Below, piece by piece: positions 1 through 11,484 of a stretch of DNA of 64,000 bases. The notes below the pieces were generated by a model. It ran no database searches. It saw only the letters and a list, made by a program, of their open reading frames with translations, and was not told where the DNA came from. A program made the position numbers and the translations under genes. This DNA is from Isoetes taiwanensis (lineage: Eukaryota; Streptophyta; Lycopodiopsida; Isoetales; Isoetaceae). Each line of letters opens with the position of its first letter. Positions within the stretch are counted from its first letter, which is position 1. Location of the stretch: positions 5,654,691 to 5,718,690 of the forward strand of contig JAJEKV010000049.1 of the NCBI GenBank assembly GCA_021234155.1, given 5' to 3'.

Positions 1-307
1 GTACAGAGAAGAATCTGCCACCTGCCATCTCTACCATTAATCATATAAGTATTAGAAATGTTTAGACTATTTTTCCAGGCTATTGCTATACCTGCAGAAG
101 AGTCATTAGCAGGAATTGACCAAATACTAAAATTAGGAGGAAGAGTTCTACTAATAATGACTCATGATCAAGATCGTGAATTTTATGCTCCTGTATAAAC
201 AAGATGTCAGGATTAAGGGAGGAGAGGCATACCTTAAGCCTATCCCTTTTAATATTACTATTTATCCCCTGGAGATTACAGGTAACGAAGCTAATGTCTC
301 TATCCAT
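1..307 (-). pseudogene. LINE ORF2, endonuclease N-terminus (cut by window edge)
   Basis: The minus-strand frame from 307 begins with a typical exonuclease-endonuclease-phosphatase (EEP) start: a VTCNLQGIN motif, then PDILFIQEHK, where the Glu of QEH matches the metal-binding Glu of LINE endonucleases. The reading frame degrades after about 45 residues and ends at 86, and the rest would lie beyond the window. It directly follows the ORF1 region at 307-1671 on the same strand, with the ORF1 stop and ORF2 start almost overlapping, which is the usual L1-like layout. In a live element this domain nicks target DNA to prime reverse transcription. It looks inactive here because of the frameshift. Confidence 0.7.
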
Positions 308-1671
308 TAATACCTATATTTACCAATTACCTTCCCTGCTTGAATGGTCTGCTTCCTTGGGCTTGCTCTGCTAGGGCCATAGTAGAATTTCTTTTTGCCT
401 CTACCCTTCCTTTTGTCTACCAAATTCCACCCTTTATCCTCCATATCCAGAATGTCCTCAATTTTTTGCTGAATGTCTACTTCATACTCTTGCCGATTGA
501 ATTCGAATCTCGTGCATAGTAAAGATAAAATCACATGTGTCGATTTTGACAGACAGATTGATATTTTTAATTAGCACAACCATGTTTTCGTGTAACTCCA
601 CCTTTGAGAGATCATTTTGTTGATTTTGGTAACAGGGGTTAATCTGAGTAGTGTGTTTCTGCTTTGTTTCTTGGGCAGAGTCCACTGAATGCTTGTTCTC
701 CCCTTTCTCCTCCTTGTTTTGATCCTTTGGCATCCATACCTGTCTCTGATTTTTCTGAAAGGCAGATTTCTCTCTAGAGTCCGGCACCGGCCATTTGGAG
801 TAATTGATGATAAGATCCAAGAATTCATCTGCTTTAACTCTAACCTTGATCTTTTTCTTTCAATCAGAGTTGATCCTTTTGGAGATGCAAACCGAAGAAA
901 AATTCATTTGAGGTGTATTTACTTCTAGAACATCCCCCAGGGATTCAGAAAGGGTCATCAAGTGGGAGCGCATCCAGAAAGCCGGAGGGAGATTAGGGAA
1001 AGATAACCATGTCGATGTTCTGATCTCACCTTCAGTTTCCGGAATGAAGTGCGGGGACCAATTCATGATATAGAAGGGGGAGTTACTAATAAAATCAAGT
1101 TTTCTTCTGAGAACGTGATTGACACACACCTCATCTCTGCAGACAATTTGGAAGGTTTTATTATCAAGCTTGAGGATCGAAAGAATTAGAGTATGCTGGG
1201 TCTTGGTTATCCAATTTTTGACTTCCCCCTGAGTTGGGCAGTTCCGCGGGAAGTGTATAAGAATAGCTTTCCTGGAAAACATGTCAGCAGCAGAGGAATC
1301 CGATACACCAAACAAATCAATAAAGTCCCCACTAACCACCTTCTGACTTCCTGAGTTAGTTGGAGGGTAAACCTGGAAGTTACCTTTCATGAGAATATTT
1401 TTATAAGAGGGTGGAGAAGCTAAACCTTTTGCCTTGTCGTTCTTGCCGATCACCGGGATAGCATTGCTAATCTTGCTCTCCCCTATCTTTGTCTTCGTGT
1501 GTTCAGCACAGAGAGCTTGACTTCTTCGCAATTGCCACAATCACAAGAATTTACCTCCGCCGGGTTAAAGAATCCGTTGGTGTCCTTAATTTTGCAAGTC
1601 TTTGCCGTCTTTTTTCTCCTCAGCAGGTAAACCTCTAGAGCCGTCAACACCCCTTCCAATGGCTCGTCCAA
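307..1671 (-). pseudogene. L1-like LINE ORF1 with DUF4283-type domain, broken
   Basis: This stretch is covered by open minus-strand segments (1671-1483, 1540-860, 820-482, 534-307) in shifting frames, so it is a decayed ORF. The 860-1540 segment carries the pattern of the DUF4283 domain of plant LINE ORF1 proteins: a region ending in NWSPHF, then SWLSFPNLPPAFW, then a stretch ending LGDVLEVN. The downstream part is rich in Lys, Arg and Gln (KGRGKKK at its end), consistent with a nucleic-acid-binding tail. The family role is RNA binding in the LINE ribonucleoprotein. No CCHC knuckle is visible in this copy. It is followed on the same strand by the endonuclease start at 307. Confidence 0.65.
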
Positions 1672-2164
1672 AGCTAGACCTGCCTTGAAAGACTTCTGTG
1701 TCTCTCAATGACGTGGTCCTCGGCCTCCTCCCATCTTTTTATAAGTCTGATACTTGCATTAGAATTATCCTTCAGCCCATCCCACAGAATGATTAAGTTT
1801 TTAATCTTCGATATCAACTCATCCATGAAAGCCCCAAAAATATTGTTCTTACGGCTCTTCTCCTTTTCAATAATCTCTTAATCCCTCTCAAATTCTAGGA
1901 AAGAATCTTCATGGATAATCTAAAGGTAAGCCAAAAATTGATCATTTTTCCAAGATCTATTTTGCACATAAGCTTTGTTATATATGTCATTTTCTTTATC
2001 AGAGTTTTCTTTGTCAAAGCTTACCTGTTCCTCAGAGTGAGGGCAGCTCCAAAATTTGGTTTGACAGCACAAATTTGAATCCATACCATCACAATTTCCA
2101 TTAAGATATTTTGCATCATTATTTAAAAGGTTTAGATCTTGCCTGGGATTAGATACCTCCTTAT

Positions 2165-3923
2165 TTATGGTCTTGAAAAACTCCTCTTGGTCTGAATTGT
2201 CATTTTGAACTGAACTGTCAAAGGTACTCTTTCTGTTTCTATAACTTCACATATCTCATTATCTAGCCCCCGTTTGTATCCTGCAGTTTTTGTATCATAA
2301 TGCTCTTGTATTTGTGCCACCATTTCTTCCACACTGTTTGAGATCATCTCATGACTATTATTCCTCGATCTTGATCTAACTATGTTTGTTCTATCTTCCC
2401 TTTTATTTCCTTCTACAGTTGTAGCATTTTCTGAACCATTTTCTATTCCAGTATGCTTACTTTGATCACCTATGTCCACATGCAAGTCAGCAAGTTGCAG
2501 AGCAATATGACTTGAGATAGAATCAGTAGGCAAGGTGTTATCATATTGTTCAGCAATGTCTACAGATAAGTCGATTAGAGGTAATGAGGTGGTATTGTGA
2601 GAGTTGTGTACAAAGGTGTTGGAAGTCATCGGAATATATTTGGAGACAGCTTTTAAATGATATAGTGATGGGTGTGAGGCTAGTGGCTCTTCAATATCTG
2701 CACATTAATCATCTTTCACGTTAGCAAGGACACCAAAATTATTAGTGCATCCGACCTTATTTGTGTTGCTTGTAAAGCTTGCAGTATCTATATCAGTATT
2801 TTCCTTGTTGTTTTCCATAAGTAATAATTCTCCATTCTCCCTTGAGTCTCCTTTTTTAAGGAGAAATTCTTATACCAATAGCTGCTGTGTTTTTGACAGA
2901 GGGATTGTGACAATCCCTTAGAGTCTTATCCTTGAGCATTCTTTTATTATGCTCAATATTTGCTTTGTTAACAGCCATGAGTTGACTATTTCTATTCTTT
3001 GTATTCATGCCAATTCCTTTGATGGCAATATTTCCTTTAGTTATTACTCCCTTGTTTAGAATCTTGATTATTGAAGGAGCTAAATTGTAAAGAATAGAGT
3101 CTTGAGATGTCAATTTATTATCCATCTCTTTCTCAATATGCTGCTGTTTTTTTCTCAGTTCTCTTTTCCTTTGAATTCTTTTCTGGCTACCATTGACTTT
3201 AGCATAAGGGATCCACTGGTGGAAATTTAATTGAATCGATTTTTGAGGCTGCCTTTTATCTTGGTGATGTAGATAACCACTTTGACCATTCTGAAAATGA
3301 GTATTCTGTTCATTCTCTGGACATTTGCCTGCTTCAATATTGCAAATATTGACTTGATTATCTTTGTTGTAAACTCTGAAATTTTCTGCATTATCAACTT
3401 GTTTTCCTTCTATACTTTGACCTTCTGTCCCCCTTATGTCCATGATCTTCTGACAAGTGAGGTTGGAGAAATGCTTGGCTTTGCAATTATGGCAGAAGTT
3501 TGGTAATCCTACCCATCTCAATTGTAGACTAATTTGTTTGCCAAAGAAATCAATGAGAGGGATAGAGGTGGGAATTGGTTTGGAGATGTCAAGTTGGATA
3601 AAGCATTTTGGGGGCTTATATGGGAAAAACTCAGTGGAAATATAGGTGCCAATGGAGTTAAAGATGTTAGAGAAGCATTCTTCACTCCAGTATATAGGGG
3701 AGAGATCACTCATGCTAACAGAAGCAATGAAGAATTTTTCAAAATCACTGATAGGAATAAAAAGGCTCCATTTCAAAAAGGAAATTTGGTAAGTGTTAAA
3801 GGTTGATCGACCAAGTTTGAGCATAAAGTTTGCAGTTCTTTCATTGCCACATTCCATAAGGCGGCAAGGATAATTAAGCCAATAAATGGAGTTTATAATG
3901 ATTTCTTTGTGGGAGAATCCCAT
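2165..3923 (-). pseudogene. Second L1-like LINE ORF1 with zinc knuckle
   Basis: A 355-codon minus-strand ORF (3923-2856) encodes the C-terminal part of a DUF4283 domain (pattern SIYWLNYPCRLME) followed by LRWVGLPNFCHNCKAKHF, a CCHC-like zinc knuckle. Its His falls one position early compared with the canonical CX2CX4HX4C. A long polar Asn/Lys/Gln-rich linker follows. The segment 2629-2165 is a second open stretch of the same kind of linker in another frame. This differs in sequence from the ORF1 at 307-1671, so it is either a second element or the older host element into which that one inserted. 1680-2160 holds only AT-rich linker sequence without a recognisable domain. Confidence 0.6.
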
Positions 3924-3929
3924 AGTTTC

Positions 3930-4900
3930 TCAACTCTAATTCCAACTCTATCCACACAAATAATGACAGCAGCAAAGTCGTCATCATCCTCTTCTTCCAT
4001 ATTGGGAGGGATATTTCATAGTTGCACTATTCTCACATCCAATTGACACTTCTCAGCTTATAATGCTGCTTTAATTTATTTTTATCCAGAACCTTTGGAT
4101 TGTTAACCTTCCATCTGCTATTTTAATTCCTTCCCAATCATCCTCGAGATGCTTTTGAATGTGACATCAACGTTTACGCTACAGTTACTATGGCTATTTC
4201 CCTAACTTAAACTCTTTTTATGTCCCTTAGTAAGTTATAACTACCAAAAGTAATCAACTTCAATTCAAACAATTGAGATAACTTGAATGCTTATCTCTGT
4301 AGATTATACCTAAGCCAATACCTTCGTATGCAAGCATATCATTATGCTCATTCTTTAGATCTTGTCAGGTAACATTCCACTCGTCTTGCACGAATATCCT
4401 AAATGTATGACATAAATCTGAATCTCACAGTCGTCATCTTTGCTATCATCATTAATGTAGTGTTTGATACTACTTAATCTTTCCAACATTCATGACCGCT
4501 AAATTGTTATTATGGCATATACTAATATGTGTGGGCCATTCCCAAGTCGACAATCATATGTCATTGTTTGACATAGTCACATAGCTATGTTCATAGTTGC
4601 AGGCCATATCATACAATCCTAAGTACCAGCAAGTATAATACATGTGTTTTACCATGCATAATATTCTCTTGGCCTTTCATTGTAATCCATTCCAATGTAA
4701 TAATTTAGTGGATGATATTATCCACAAGAAATTCAACTTCTTGTTGCCTCAAACATATTTTCACATGCTGTTGATTTTGCATACTAGATACATTGTGGTT
4801 TCGACACTGCACTTCTCAGAGTCCATGACCAATCCCCATAGGCAAACTCTAGTTGAAGTGCCCACCATACTTTAGTGAGCAATTTCTTGAATAGAATAGA
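3930..4900. other. AT-rich intergenic stretch, nothing recognised
   Basis: Both strands carry only short open frames without family motifs. The open frame at 4642-4875 has no recognisable domain. Confidence 0.5.
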
Positions 4901-4911
4901 GTAGACTAGAA

Positions 4912-4990
4912 TAGATTTTTTAATGTCCACGAAGACCAAGAGGCCATGGGACCTATACAATGGCCTAGTACAACCATTACTACTAGGATT
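4912..4990 (-). mobile_element. LINE 3' end with terminal hairpin (minus strand)
   Basis: Read on the minus strand, this ends GGCC-TCTT-GGTC, then TTCGTGGACATTAAAAA. The stem (plus-strand 4934-4937 with 4942-4945) pairs completely only if one G-U pair is allowed, as in RNA. The same arrangement (short stem, 3-4 nt loop, T-C-R-T-R-G-A-Y-G motif, TAAAA) is seen at three other LINE ends in this window. The body should extend to the right of 4990, where nothing else is recognisable. Confidence 0.55.
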
Positions 4991-6330
4991 AAAAAACCCC
5001 TGCCTCGAAAGGTTTTCACGGGAAAAACCTTTGCAGTAATGATGATACTATACAAGCAAGAAGAAAATATACCCTAACCTAAGTTCCGAATAAAATTGTT
5101 TGTTGCATCGCTTAGAATTAAAACTAAATTCTCCCAAAGATAGCATGTCGACTTAGAACTAAGGGTTCTCATCATCTATCCTTTCTTTTGTTCATGCTTC
5201 GCCATTTTAGCACAAATTGTCAACTCCCTTCACAACTATAACTCTGGACTCACTTCTTGTCAGTAGGGATACATCCTCCATCGACCACACCATACTATAC
5301 AACTCATAGATGGGAGATACTGACACTTGTCCGAGACAAGGTAAGAGAGAACTTCCTCTGCATATTGCAACGGGGATGGTCTTATTGGGACAACATATAC
5401 GAGGAAATACTCCTCGATGTCCACGACCACATTAGCAAACTATATATAGCAATGGACACTTTGTTCAATCTCTCAATAGTTTGCCCTACCATGGAGTATC
5501 AGGAAACCATTTCTGCAGTTCTCCAGAAGTACACCAGAGTGATAATGTACCCATTCACTAGTTGAATTAAAGTCTCTATATATGACATGTTGTTCTCAAT
5601 GCTATCACACCTTCCATGTGGATCAATTGGTATCACCTATTATTGCTAGCAATACTATCACCTTTGCCAAGCCTATAGGGAGTGTACTTATCAATTGCTT
5701 GTCTCTATAATGCATCATTGATTAAAAGCGAACTTCCAATAACCACATGGCTTAACCAAATCTTAAGCATAATTTACTTGCCGCTTTTAAACAATTGCTC
5801 CATATACTAGCAATTGTCGTCCATTCCATTAATTTTTACCATGCATAATGGACATGACTTGACCGACACCATTAAGCATATCCACGTGTCTACATTTTCA
5901 TCTTCATAGGAATAGACTTGCATGTATGTATCACACCTTAAGAATTTATATCTCCTTATGCAACTCAAGTTAATGGTAAAGTCATGATCTAGGGATGCCA
6001 CTTCAATAGGGATCCGCGTCATATTATAGTATATCTTCATTCAAATGGAAATAGACATAAAATGCAGGATTAACATTCTATATATCGACCAACATTGTTA
6101 GAAACCTACACTTCTAAAGTGATATTCCTCTCATGCGATGGACATTTATAATTTAATTCGTACCTTGGTGAGGAAATATTTGGTCGAATTACTGCTTTAA
6201 AATATTCTTATTCTCATGCAACCAAGGCACCTCCAGCTTCTTCTCCAAAGCATTATGACTCTAATGTGAGATCTATGCCTAGTTCATCATCCTCACAATT
6301 TTGACAACCCCATGTGACAAGTATCGCATC
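4991..6330. other. Intergenic, no supported gene
   Basis: The longest open frame (5257-5565, plus, 102 codons) has no recognisable motif, no family resemblance that I can name, and AT-rich surroundings without promoter signals. I do not call it a gene. Confidence 0.4.
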
Positions 6331-6339
6331 TACATCTGC

Positions 6340-6750
6340 TCAGAGGCGTCAAGAATACATTGACAGGCACAACCGTTAGTGTAATTTGGTGATTCGTGGC
6401 ATGCAAGAAGAAGCGTCAGAGGACTTGCAACAGAAGGTACAAACCTTGGTGTTGGCTAAATTGGACCTCACAACAGTAGTTGTTGTTACTGTTGCGCACA
6501 GGGTAGGACCACCGCCGGTGCATAGTGAAATTTACAGTGCCAAATTTGAATGTTACAAAGGCAAAGCGATTGAAAGGGACATCTCTGTATTTGGATTTTG
6601 ATCTTACTAAATCACAACAATTAGTAAGACGCCTTTATTTTACAAAATGTCCGTGATATTCAAAAGAATGGTAATAAGGTTGCATTGGTCCGTGGAAAAC
6701 TACTCATCTTTACACCATCACACGCAACCTTTTGACACATTTCATCATGC
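6340..6750 (+). pseudogene. LINE ORF1 RNA-binding (RRM-like) domain remnant
   Basis: The plus-strand translation runs N-L-V-I-R-G-M, then a Glu/Gln-rich helix, then VAHRVGPP, and after a frameshift FGFDLTKSQQLVRRL and a GNKVALVRGKLLIF end. This order (NLVIRG strand, helix, ARVG strand, EDLT..Q..RR helix, LVRGK strand) matches the RRM and C-terminal domain of LINE ORF1 proteins. The same domain recurs at 14111-14650, 46896-47666 and 56898-57089. An in-frame stop sits before NLVIRG and at least one frameshift follows, so it is dead. No ORF2 follows it. Confidence 0.6.
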
Positions 6751-6849
6751 TACGACCACTCCTACCACCTTTGCAAAGCAAATGCTACACACGCCACAAC
6801 TACAAATGTGCATTCTGGCCGTTTTCATGACTAGAAGTCAATGAGTGGT

Positions 6850-7290
6850 TGACGTATAAAAACTCCAAGAGTCAGAAGACTGCAAGGAATTGAGGTCCAT
6901 GACCATTGACGATGATGTCTAGCAGTGATGACTTTAAGGTGTGAAACTTCGTAAAGTTGCTATATTTTACCATTTTTTAAAATCTGGATTCGATGGTTTA
7001 CTAGGATGCGTACGCTAAAGAACTTCATAAAATCGCCAAAATTTGATAATATTGCATCCCAATCATAGTAAATTCGCCAAATTAATGGACATTTTATTGT
7101 AAAACCTCAATTTTATGGTAAAACATCCAATTCTACTAAATTTGTTTCTATAAAAATGTTGGAAAAATAGGAAACAATCGCCACCATTTCTATAGTTTAG
7201 AAGCAGCTAGAGGATGATAAAGTCGTCATTGATGTCTAGCAACTCATGAGTATCAACACTTCATGAAAAAAGATCAGTTGTTCCCTCACT
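6850..7290. other. No gene seen
   Basis: AT-rich sequence with no open frame or motif I can interpret. Confidence 0.4.
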
Positions 7291-7299
7291 GGTGATGGT

Positions 7300-9260
7300 G
7301 ACATTGCAATTAATAATATGAGCCATGTTAGAAAGCGATCAACAATAACCGTAATAGTATCATGACCCATAGAGTGACAACTTCAAAATAAAATCCACAG
7401 AAATGATCTTTCGAGGTCTATCTGGAACATGCAGTGGCTTAAGAAGACTATGAGAAAGTTATCCCAGAGCCTTCGCTGGATAGCAAATGCCAATTGATCG
7501 AACAAAAACTTCAATAGAGCGACAGTGCCCATGCCACTAATACTCTCACTAATAAGTTAGAGTCTTGGCTACTCCAAAATGTCCGACCATAGGCAGGTTA
7601 AGAAAACCTAGAAAACCCAGAACCTAGAAGCACCATTAGGAACATATAAAGTTACATCACAGAATAGAAGTCCATTAAAATATCATAGTTTGATCACATT
7701 TGCCGAGAAGATGATATCGAATTAAGGTGTAAAAATACATCTTCGTCCAATGGATCAAAGGAGAGAGATGGACGAATAGACTCCAACAAGAGGCCCCTTG
7801 AACAAAGTGATGGCCATGAGTTGGAACTGATCAGACCATAGAATAATACGTGATTGGAAAAGACGTCAAGATTTTCTTGGTGAGATACGAGACGGTACTT
7901 GATCACAAAATCAATGCGCAAAAGACATGAATATGCCATTGGGCTTGTCGACGGTTGAGTACTCGAGCAGACTGAAAATACTCCAGAGTTCATGATCAAT
8001 ATAGACTATGGCCTTATGAGGGAAGATGCGCAAAAACTCTCCATCAGAGATATATCCTACGGCCACTCAAACAAAGTGATCGTCATCCTGTCAAACCCTA
8101 GAATAACCTGTGATTGTTGGTCAAATGCTGGATCACCCAGCTTAGGCTCAAGGTAGGAGCAACGTGACAAGGCATCAAGGTTGAAGAGATTCAGAATGGT
8201 ATTTAATCACGAAATCAATATGGGACAACACTTGAGTATACTACTAGGCCTGTCGACGGTTGAGCACTCGAGTAGACTAAAAATACTCCAGATTTTAATG
8301 ATCAGCATAGACTGTGACCTTACGAAGAAATCCTTCAAAAAAATGTCTCCTCTAGCTCAAACAAATTAGCTATTGCTAAAAGTCTTGTATCTTAATTGAG
8401 ATAATTGACTTTTGCAGCCTGGAACTTCATAGGCGATGGAATGCAGTTCATGATTATCCCCCTCCTGTAGCAAAACACTACTAAGAGAAAAATTAGACAT
8501 AGCATGGTGAAATGTATGCTTCAAGCTAATAAAAGCACTTTTTCTTTAACTGTCCTTCAAAAGGTATATCCTTCGCAGTGAGACATGCCAAAGGAAGTGC
8601 AATCTTTGAATAGTCCTGGATAAATCGACAATACAAATTGGCAAATCCAAGAAAGCACTAGAAATCTTGAACCAAAGAAGGTGTTTGCAAGTCTATAACA
8701 GTTCTAACTTTGGTTGGATCCATGGAGACTCCTTGAGAGGTGATGTAATATACCAAGAAACTCCACGTTATCCTGCTTGGTGACACTTCTCAAGCTTAGC
8801 ATAAATTCCATGCTCATGAAGATTCTAGAGAATTGACGAACATGCCTCTCATGTTCTTTGAGAGATTTAGAATAAATAAGAATATCAGCTAGATAGATGA
8901 TAACACAAAGGTACAAAACACATCATTTGCTATATGTTAGAAGACTGGTGGGGCATTGATAAGCCCAAATGGCATAACACTATACTCGAAATGGCCATAT
9001 CGAGTACGAAAAATTGTCTCTATTCATCATCCTTATGGATTAGAGTAAGATTATACGCACCATAGAGATCAATCTTCATGAAAATAACATGTACCTAGGA
9101 GTCAATATTATTTTACTAGAACTCGCTCCAACATTGGATCAGAGAAAGTAGATAAATCATTCGCACGATAATCTTATTGAGACTGCAATAATCAACAACC
9201 AATTGCAAAGATTTGTGTTTCTACTTGGCAAAGAAAATAGGTGCCCGAATCGGACGACGT
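7300..9260 (-). mobile_element. Ty3/gypsy pol remnant (RT, RNase H, integrase)
   Basis: On the minus strand the order is reverse transcriptase (about 9260-8640), RNase H (8370-7694), then integrase (about 7660-7300), which is the Ty3/gypsy order. RT is shown by a SLQLVVDY...LNKI segment near 9200, YSVMPFGL near 8970, and a frame at 8916-8704 with YLADILIYSKS and EHERHVRQ, where the catalytic YLDD has become YLAD. RNase H shows LEYFQ...LNRRQA and DFVIKYR. The integrase end shows PDRPRKIISVDFI. Stops and frameshifts occur throughout, so the element is long dead. A separate LTR begins at about 9245 and interrupts the RT. Confidence 0.75.
7745..8345 (-). repeat. Tandem duplication of the gypsy RNase H segment
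   Basis: Two diverged copies, roughly 7745-8050 and 8055-8345, share ordered matches including TGTCGACGGTTGAGYACTCG and ACTGAAAATACTCCAGA-like strings. They explain why RNase H motifs appear twice between RT and integrase. Confidence 0.6.
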
Positions 9261-10768
9261 TCCAAAGACGATATACGGTCTCGGGACGTCGTATCAGATC
9301 AGATCATCACACGTAGACGCCATCACGATTGACGTATACGGCGACGTGTAGCTAAGCAAGTAGCGCCCTAGGGGGCAACTTGCAAGTGTGTGCACATTTA
9401 TTTATGTGTGCACTTTAACCCACTTAAAATAACAAGTGGGCATCTCAAGGGTCGTTGGAAACCCTAGCCCTAACTGATAGCCTATTTAAGGTATACAAAC
9501 CCTAACTTTCCAATTCCGTCCACAGCCTTCTAGAGCTCCGTTTCGCTTGCTCCAAGAGCCAATCTCGACTCCCGAAGTCTATCTGAGCAGCTCAGCTCAT
9601 CAGCTTCCCTTTCTGGCTTCATCTTCAAGCAGTTCAGCAACATGGACGCGTTCAGAGCAGGAGGAGCAAGCCATGGATCAGGTATTTTGTCAATTCAATA
9701 GTCTAATCCGCCTCCCAGGCATAGAGTAAGTAGGTTTAGCCTATTGAATTGCCCATAGCAGCCATCTAGACCTCTAGATATCAAGCCATAACTAAAGAAC
9801 CTAACTTCTGTGATTTAGATTAAATCTTGTTCTTTAGTTCTTCTATGATATATATGCGATGATGATCTCTCGTGGGATTCATTGTATTAGGAAGGGGGGG
9901 TAGAGGCCCTAAAAGCCTAGTAGTTGATGCTCCTAGCTAGTCCTCTTTAATGCACTATTAAATTCGCCGGTACAAGAGCCACACACACCGTTGTGGGTGG
10001 AGGGGCCAGACGGGCTTACAAGGAGGTTCATGTCCCGGCTCATGATCACGTCCCTCCTCGGTAGTAAAGCCTATCGGGGACTACAAATTGCACTAGACCT
10101 AATGCTCGCCATTTGTGTGCGACTTTTTGCATGGGTTCGACACTCTTGGGGTGGTGGACACCTTCCATGGAGTTCGATCGAGTACGTCGCAAGGGCCCTC
10201 TAGTCACCTTTGAGTCAAGATGCGGCCTGGGTGGGAGCAATCCCTACCGCCCCATCCGGGCCGGGAGATGCAACCCAGGAGTAGCCCCTTTGGCTATGCA
10301 TTCGGCCGGGCTACAATCGTGTCCCAAACTTTTCAACCTACTGCAGTGTGCATGGGGAGGGGCGGATGGAGTGGACTACCCTAAGCCATGTTCTTATGCC
10401 GTAAATCCATTTGCCATTCTCGGTGCTCCTGCAATGACTGGAGGCCCAAGCCGTCACCATCCCCCTTGAGTCTCAGCCTTGGGTAGGATCTCCATATGTG
10501 ATGTCTTGATCTCCTGCCTATGCGATATGTGGTGAGCCATTCTTCGTGATGGTCATGTGATGTTGATGTATGTATACTTACATGTATGTTACGCTTCCGC
10601 AGCTAGGTAGGCCCTGAGGGAGACAGGGTAAAATGACCCCTTCATTCTTCCCACTGGAACTCGTCAAGGTTGCAGTGATACGTGGAGGGCCTTGTATCAG
10701 CATGGAGCTGGTATGGGGGATGATCTCCTATACGGTGAGTGCACCGTAGGTGAGTAGGGGACGTCACA
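9245..10768 (+). mobile_element. Putative 5' LTR of a retroelement nested in the gypsy RT
   Basis: Recognisable gypsy RT stops near 9240. The next 1.5 kb has no coding signal, includes a TATTTAAGG TATA-like site near 9482 and ends GACGTCACA at 10768. A tRNA-Met-type primer-binding site follows one base later. LTR plus primer-binding site is the classic 5' end of an LTR retrotransposon. The left boundary is approximate, because I could not identify a clean TG terminus matching the right end. No 3' LTR copy is seen downstream, so the element appears truncated. Open frames within (9991-10469) are treated as chance. Confidence 0.5.
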
Positions 10769-10769
10769 G

Positions 10770-10781
10770 TGGTATCAGAGC
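10770..10781 (+). other. Primer-binding site, initiator tRNA-Met type
   Basis: TGGTATCAGAGC is complementary to the 3' end of plant initiator tRNA-Met and is the common primer-binding site of plant LTR retrotransposons. It lies one base after the putative LTR end. Confidence 0.75.
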
Positions 10782-10980
10782 AATGTTCTTGGAGACCAAG
10801 AGCAAAGCACTGGCCATGCTCCCAGTAGTACTAACTTAGTAGAATTCTCAAACCTCGAAAAAGTGGGAAATTTTTTTTTCTTATTTTTGTAGCATATGCT
10901 AAGCTAGTAACAGTTAAAAGAATTGAAAACCAAGAAAAACTAAGAAGTTGAACTAAATTTTGACCAAGGAGTGAGAATTT

Positions 10981-11046
10981 ACTCACGGTATGTGCCAGAG
11001 CATCGACCTAAATTTTAGGTCAAACCCCAGGCGCACACCCTGAGTA
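10981..11046. repeat. Palindromic repeat, copy A
   Basis: Nested palindrome: outer arms ACTCACGGTATGTGCC and GCGCACACCCTGAGTA, inner arms GACCTAAA and TTTAGGTC. It could fold into a long hairpin. It is the first of four related copies. Confidence 0.75.
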
Positions 11047-11205
11047 ACTCACCATATTCACCCTCAAACTTGATGAATTTGAACAAGATCAGATGCTAAA
11101 TCGAATTTTAAGGTAAGGTTTAGCTAGAATTGTATATCACATCCCTAGGAGAGCCCCTAGGAATATGTCTAGAAGTTATATATTTTTAGTCAAAAATGCA
11201 AAAAT

Positions 11206-11271
11206 GCTCATGGTATGCGCCAGAGCCTCGATCTAAAATTTAGATCAGCCCTCTAGCGCACACCATGAGTA
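11206..11271. repeat. Palindromic repeat, copy B
   Basis: Outer arms CTCATGGTATGCGCC and GCGCACACCATGAG, inner GATCTAAAATTTAGATC. Compared with copy A both inner arms changed together (GACC/GGTC to GATC/GATC), and the outer CGGT has become TGGT with its partner ACCATG, so the pairing is kept. Confidence 0.75.
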
Positions 11272-11373
11272 ATTTTACTTAGAAAACTCTGAAGTAAGTA
11301 CATGTTTTAAGTTATATGTGCCTTGACTCATGAAAATGAGCAATTTAGAATTTGACCTAAAATTTGCCCAACC

Positions 11374-11382
11374 TATAAATAG
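11374..11382 (+). promoter_or_regulatory. TATA box, first internal promoter of the LTR element
   Basis: TATAAATAG followed about 65 bp later by GAGGCGATTTTTAGGCGCC. A near-identical arrangement recurs at 13330. It lies just upstream of the first gag-like frame. Confidence 0.5.
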
Positions 11383-11484
11383 ACCCAAACCCTTCTCATT
11401 TGTAGACTTTCTGCTTAGAAGTTAGCTCCCGCACTTTGAGGCGATTTTTAGGCGCCAAAGCTCCGATCGACTTGAAGTAAAACA

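Noticed and set aside
5257-5565. A 102-codon plus-strand gene
   Set aside because: No motif, no promoter or splice signal, AT-rich neighbourhood. Not enough to call.
10113-10469. A 118-codon frame in the putative LTR
   Set aside because: Composition follows the GC-rich LTR; overlapping frames are open on both strands; no motif.
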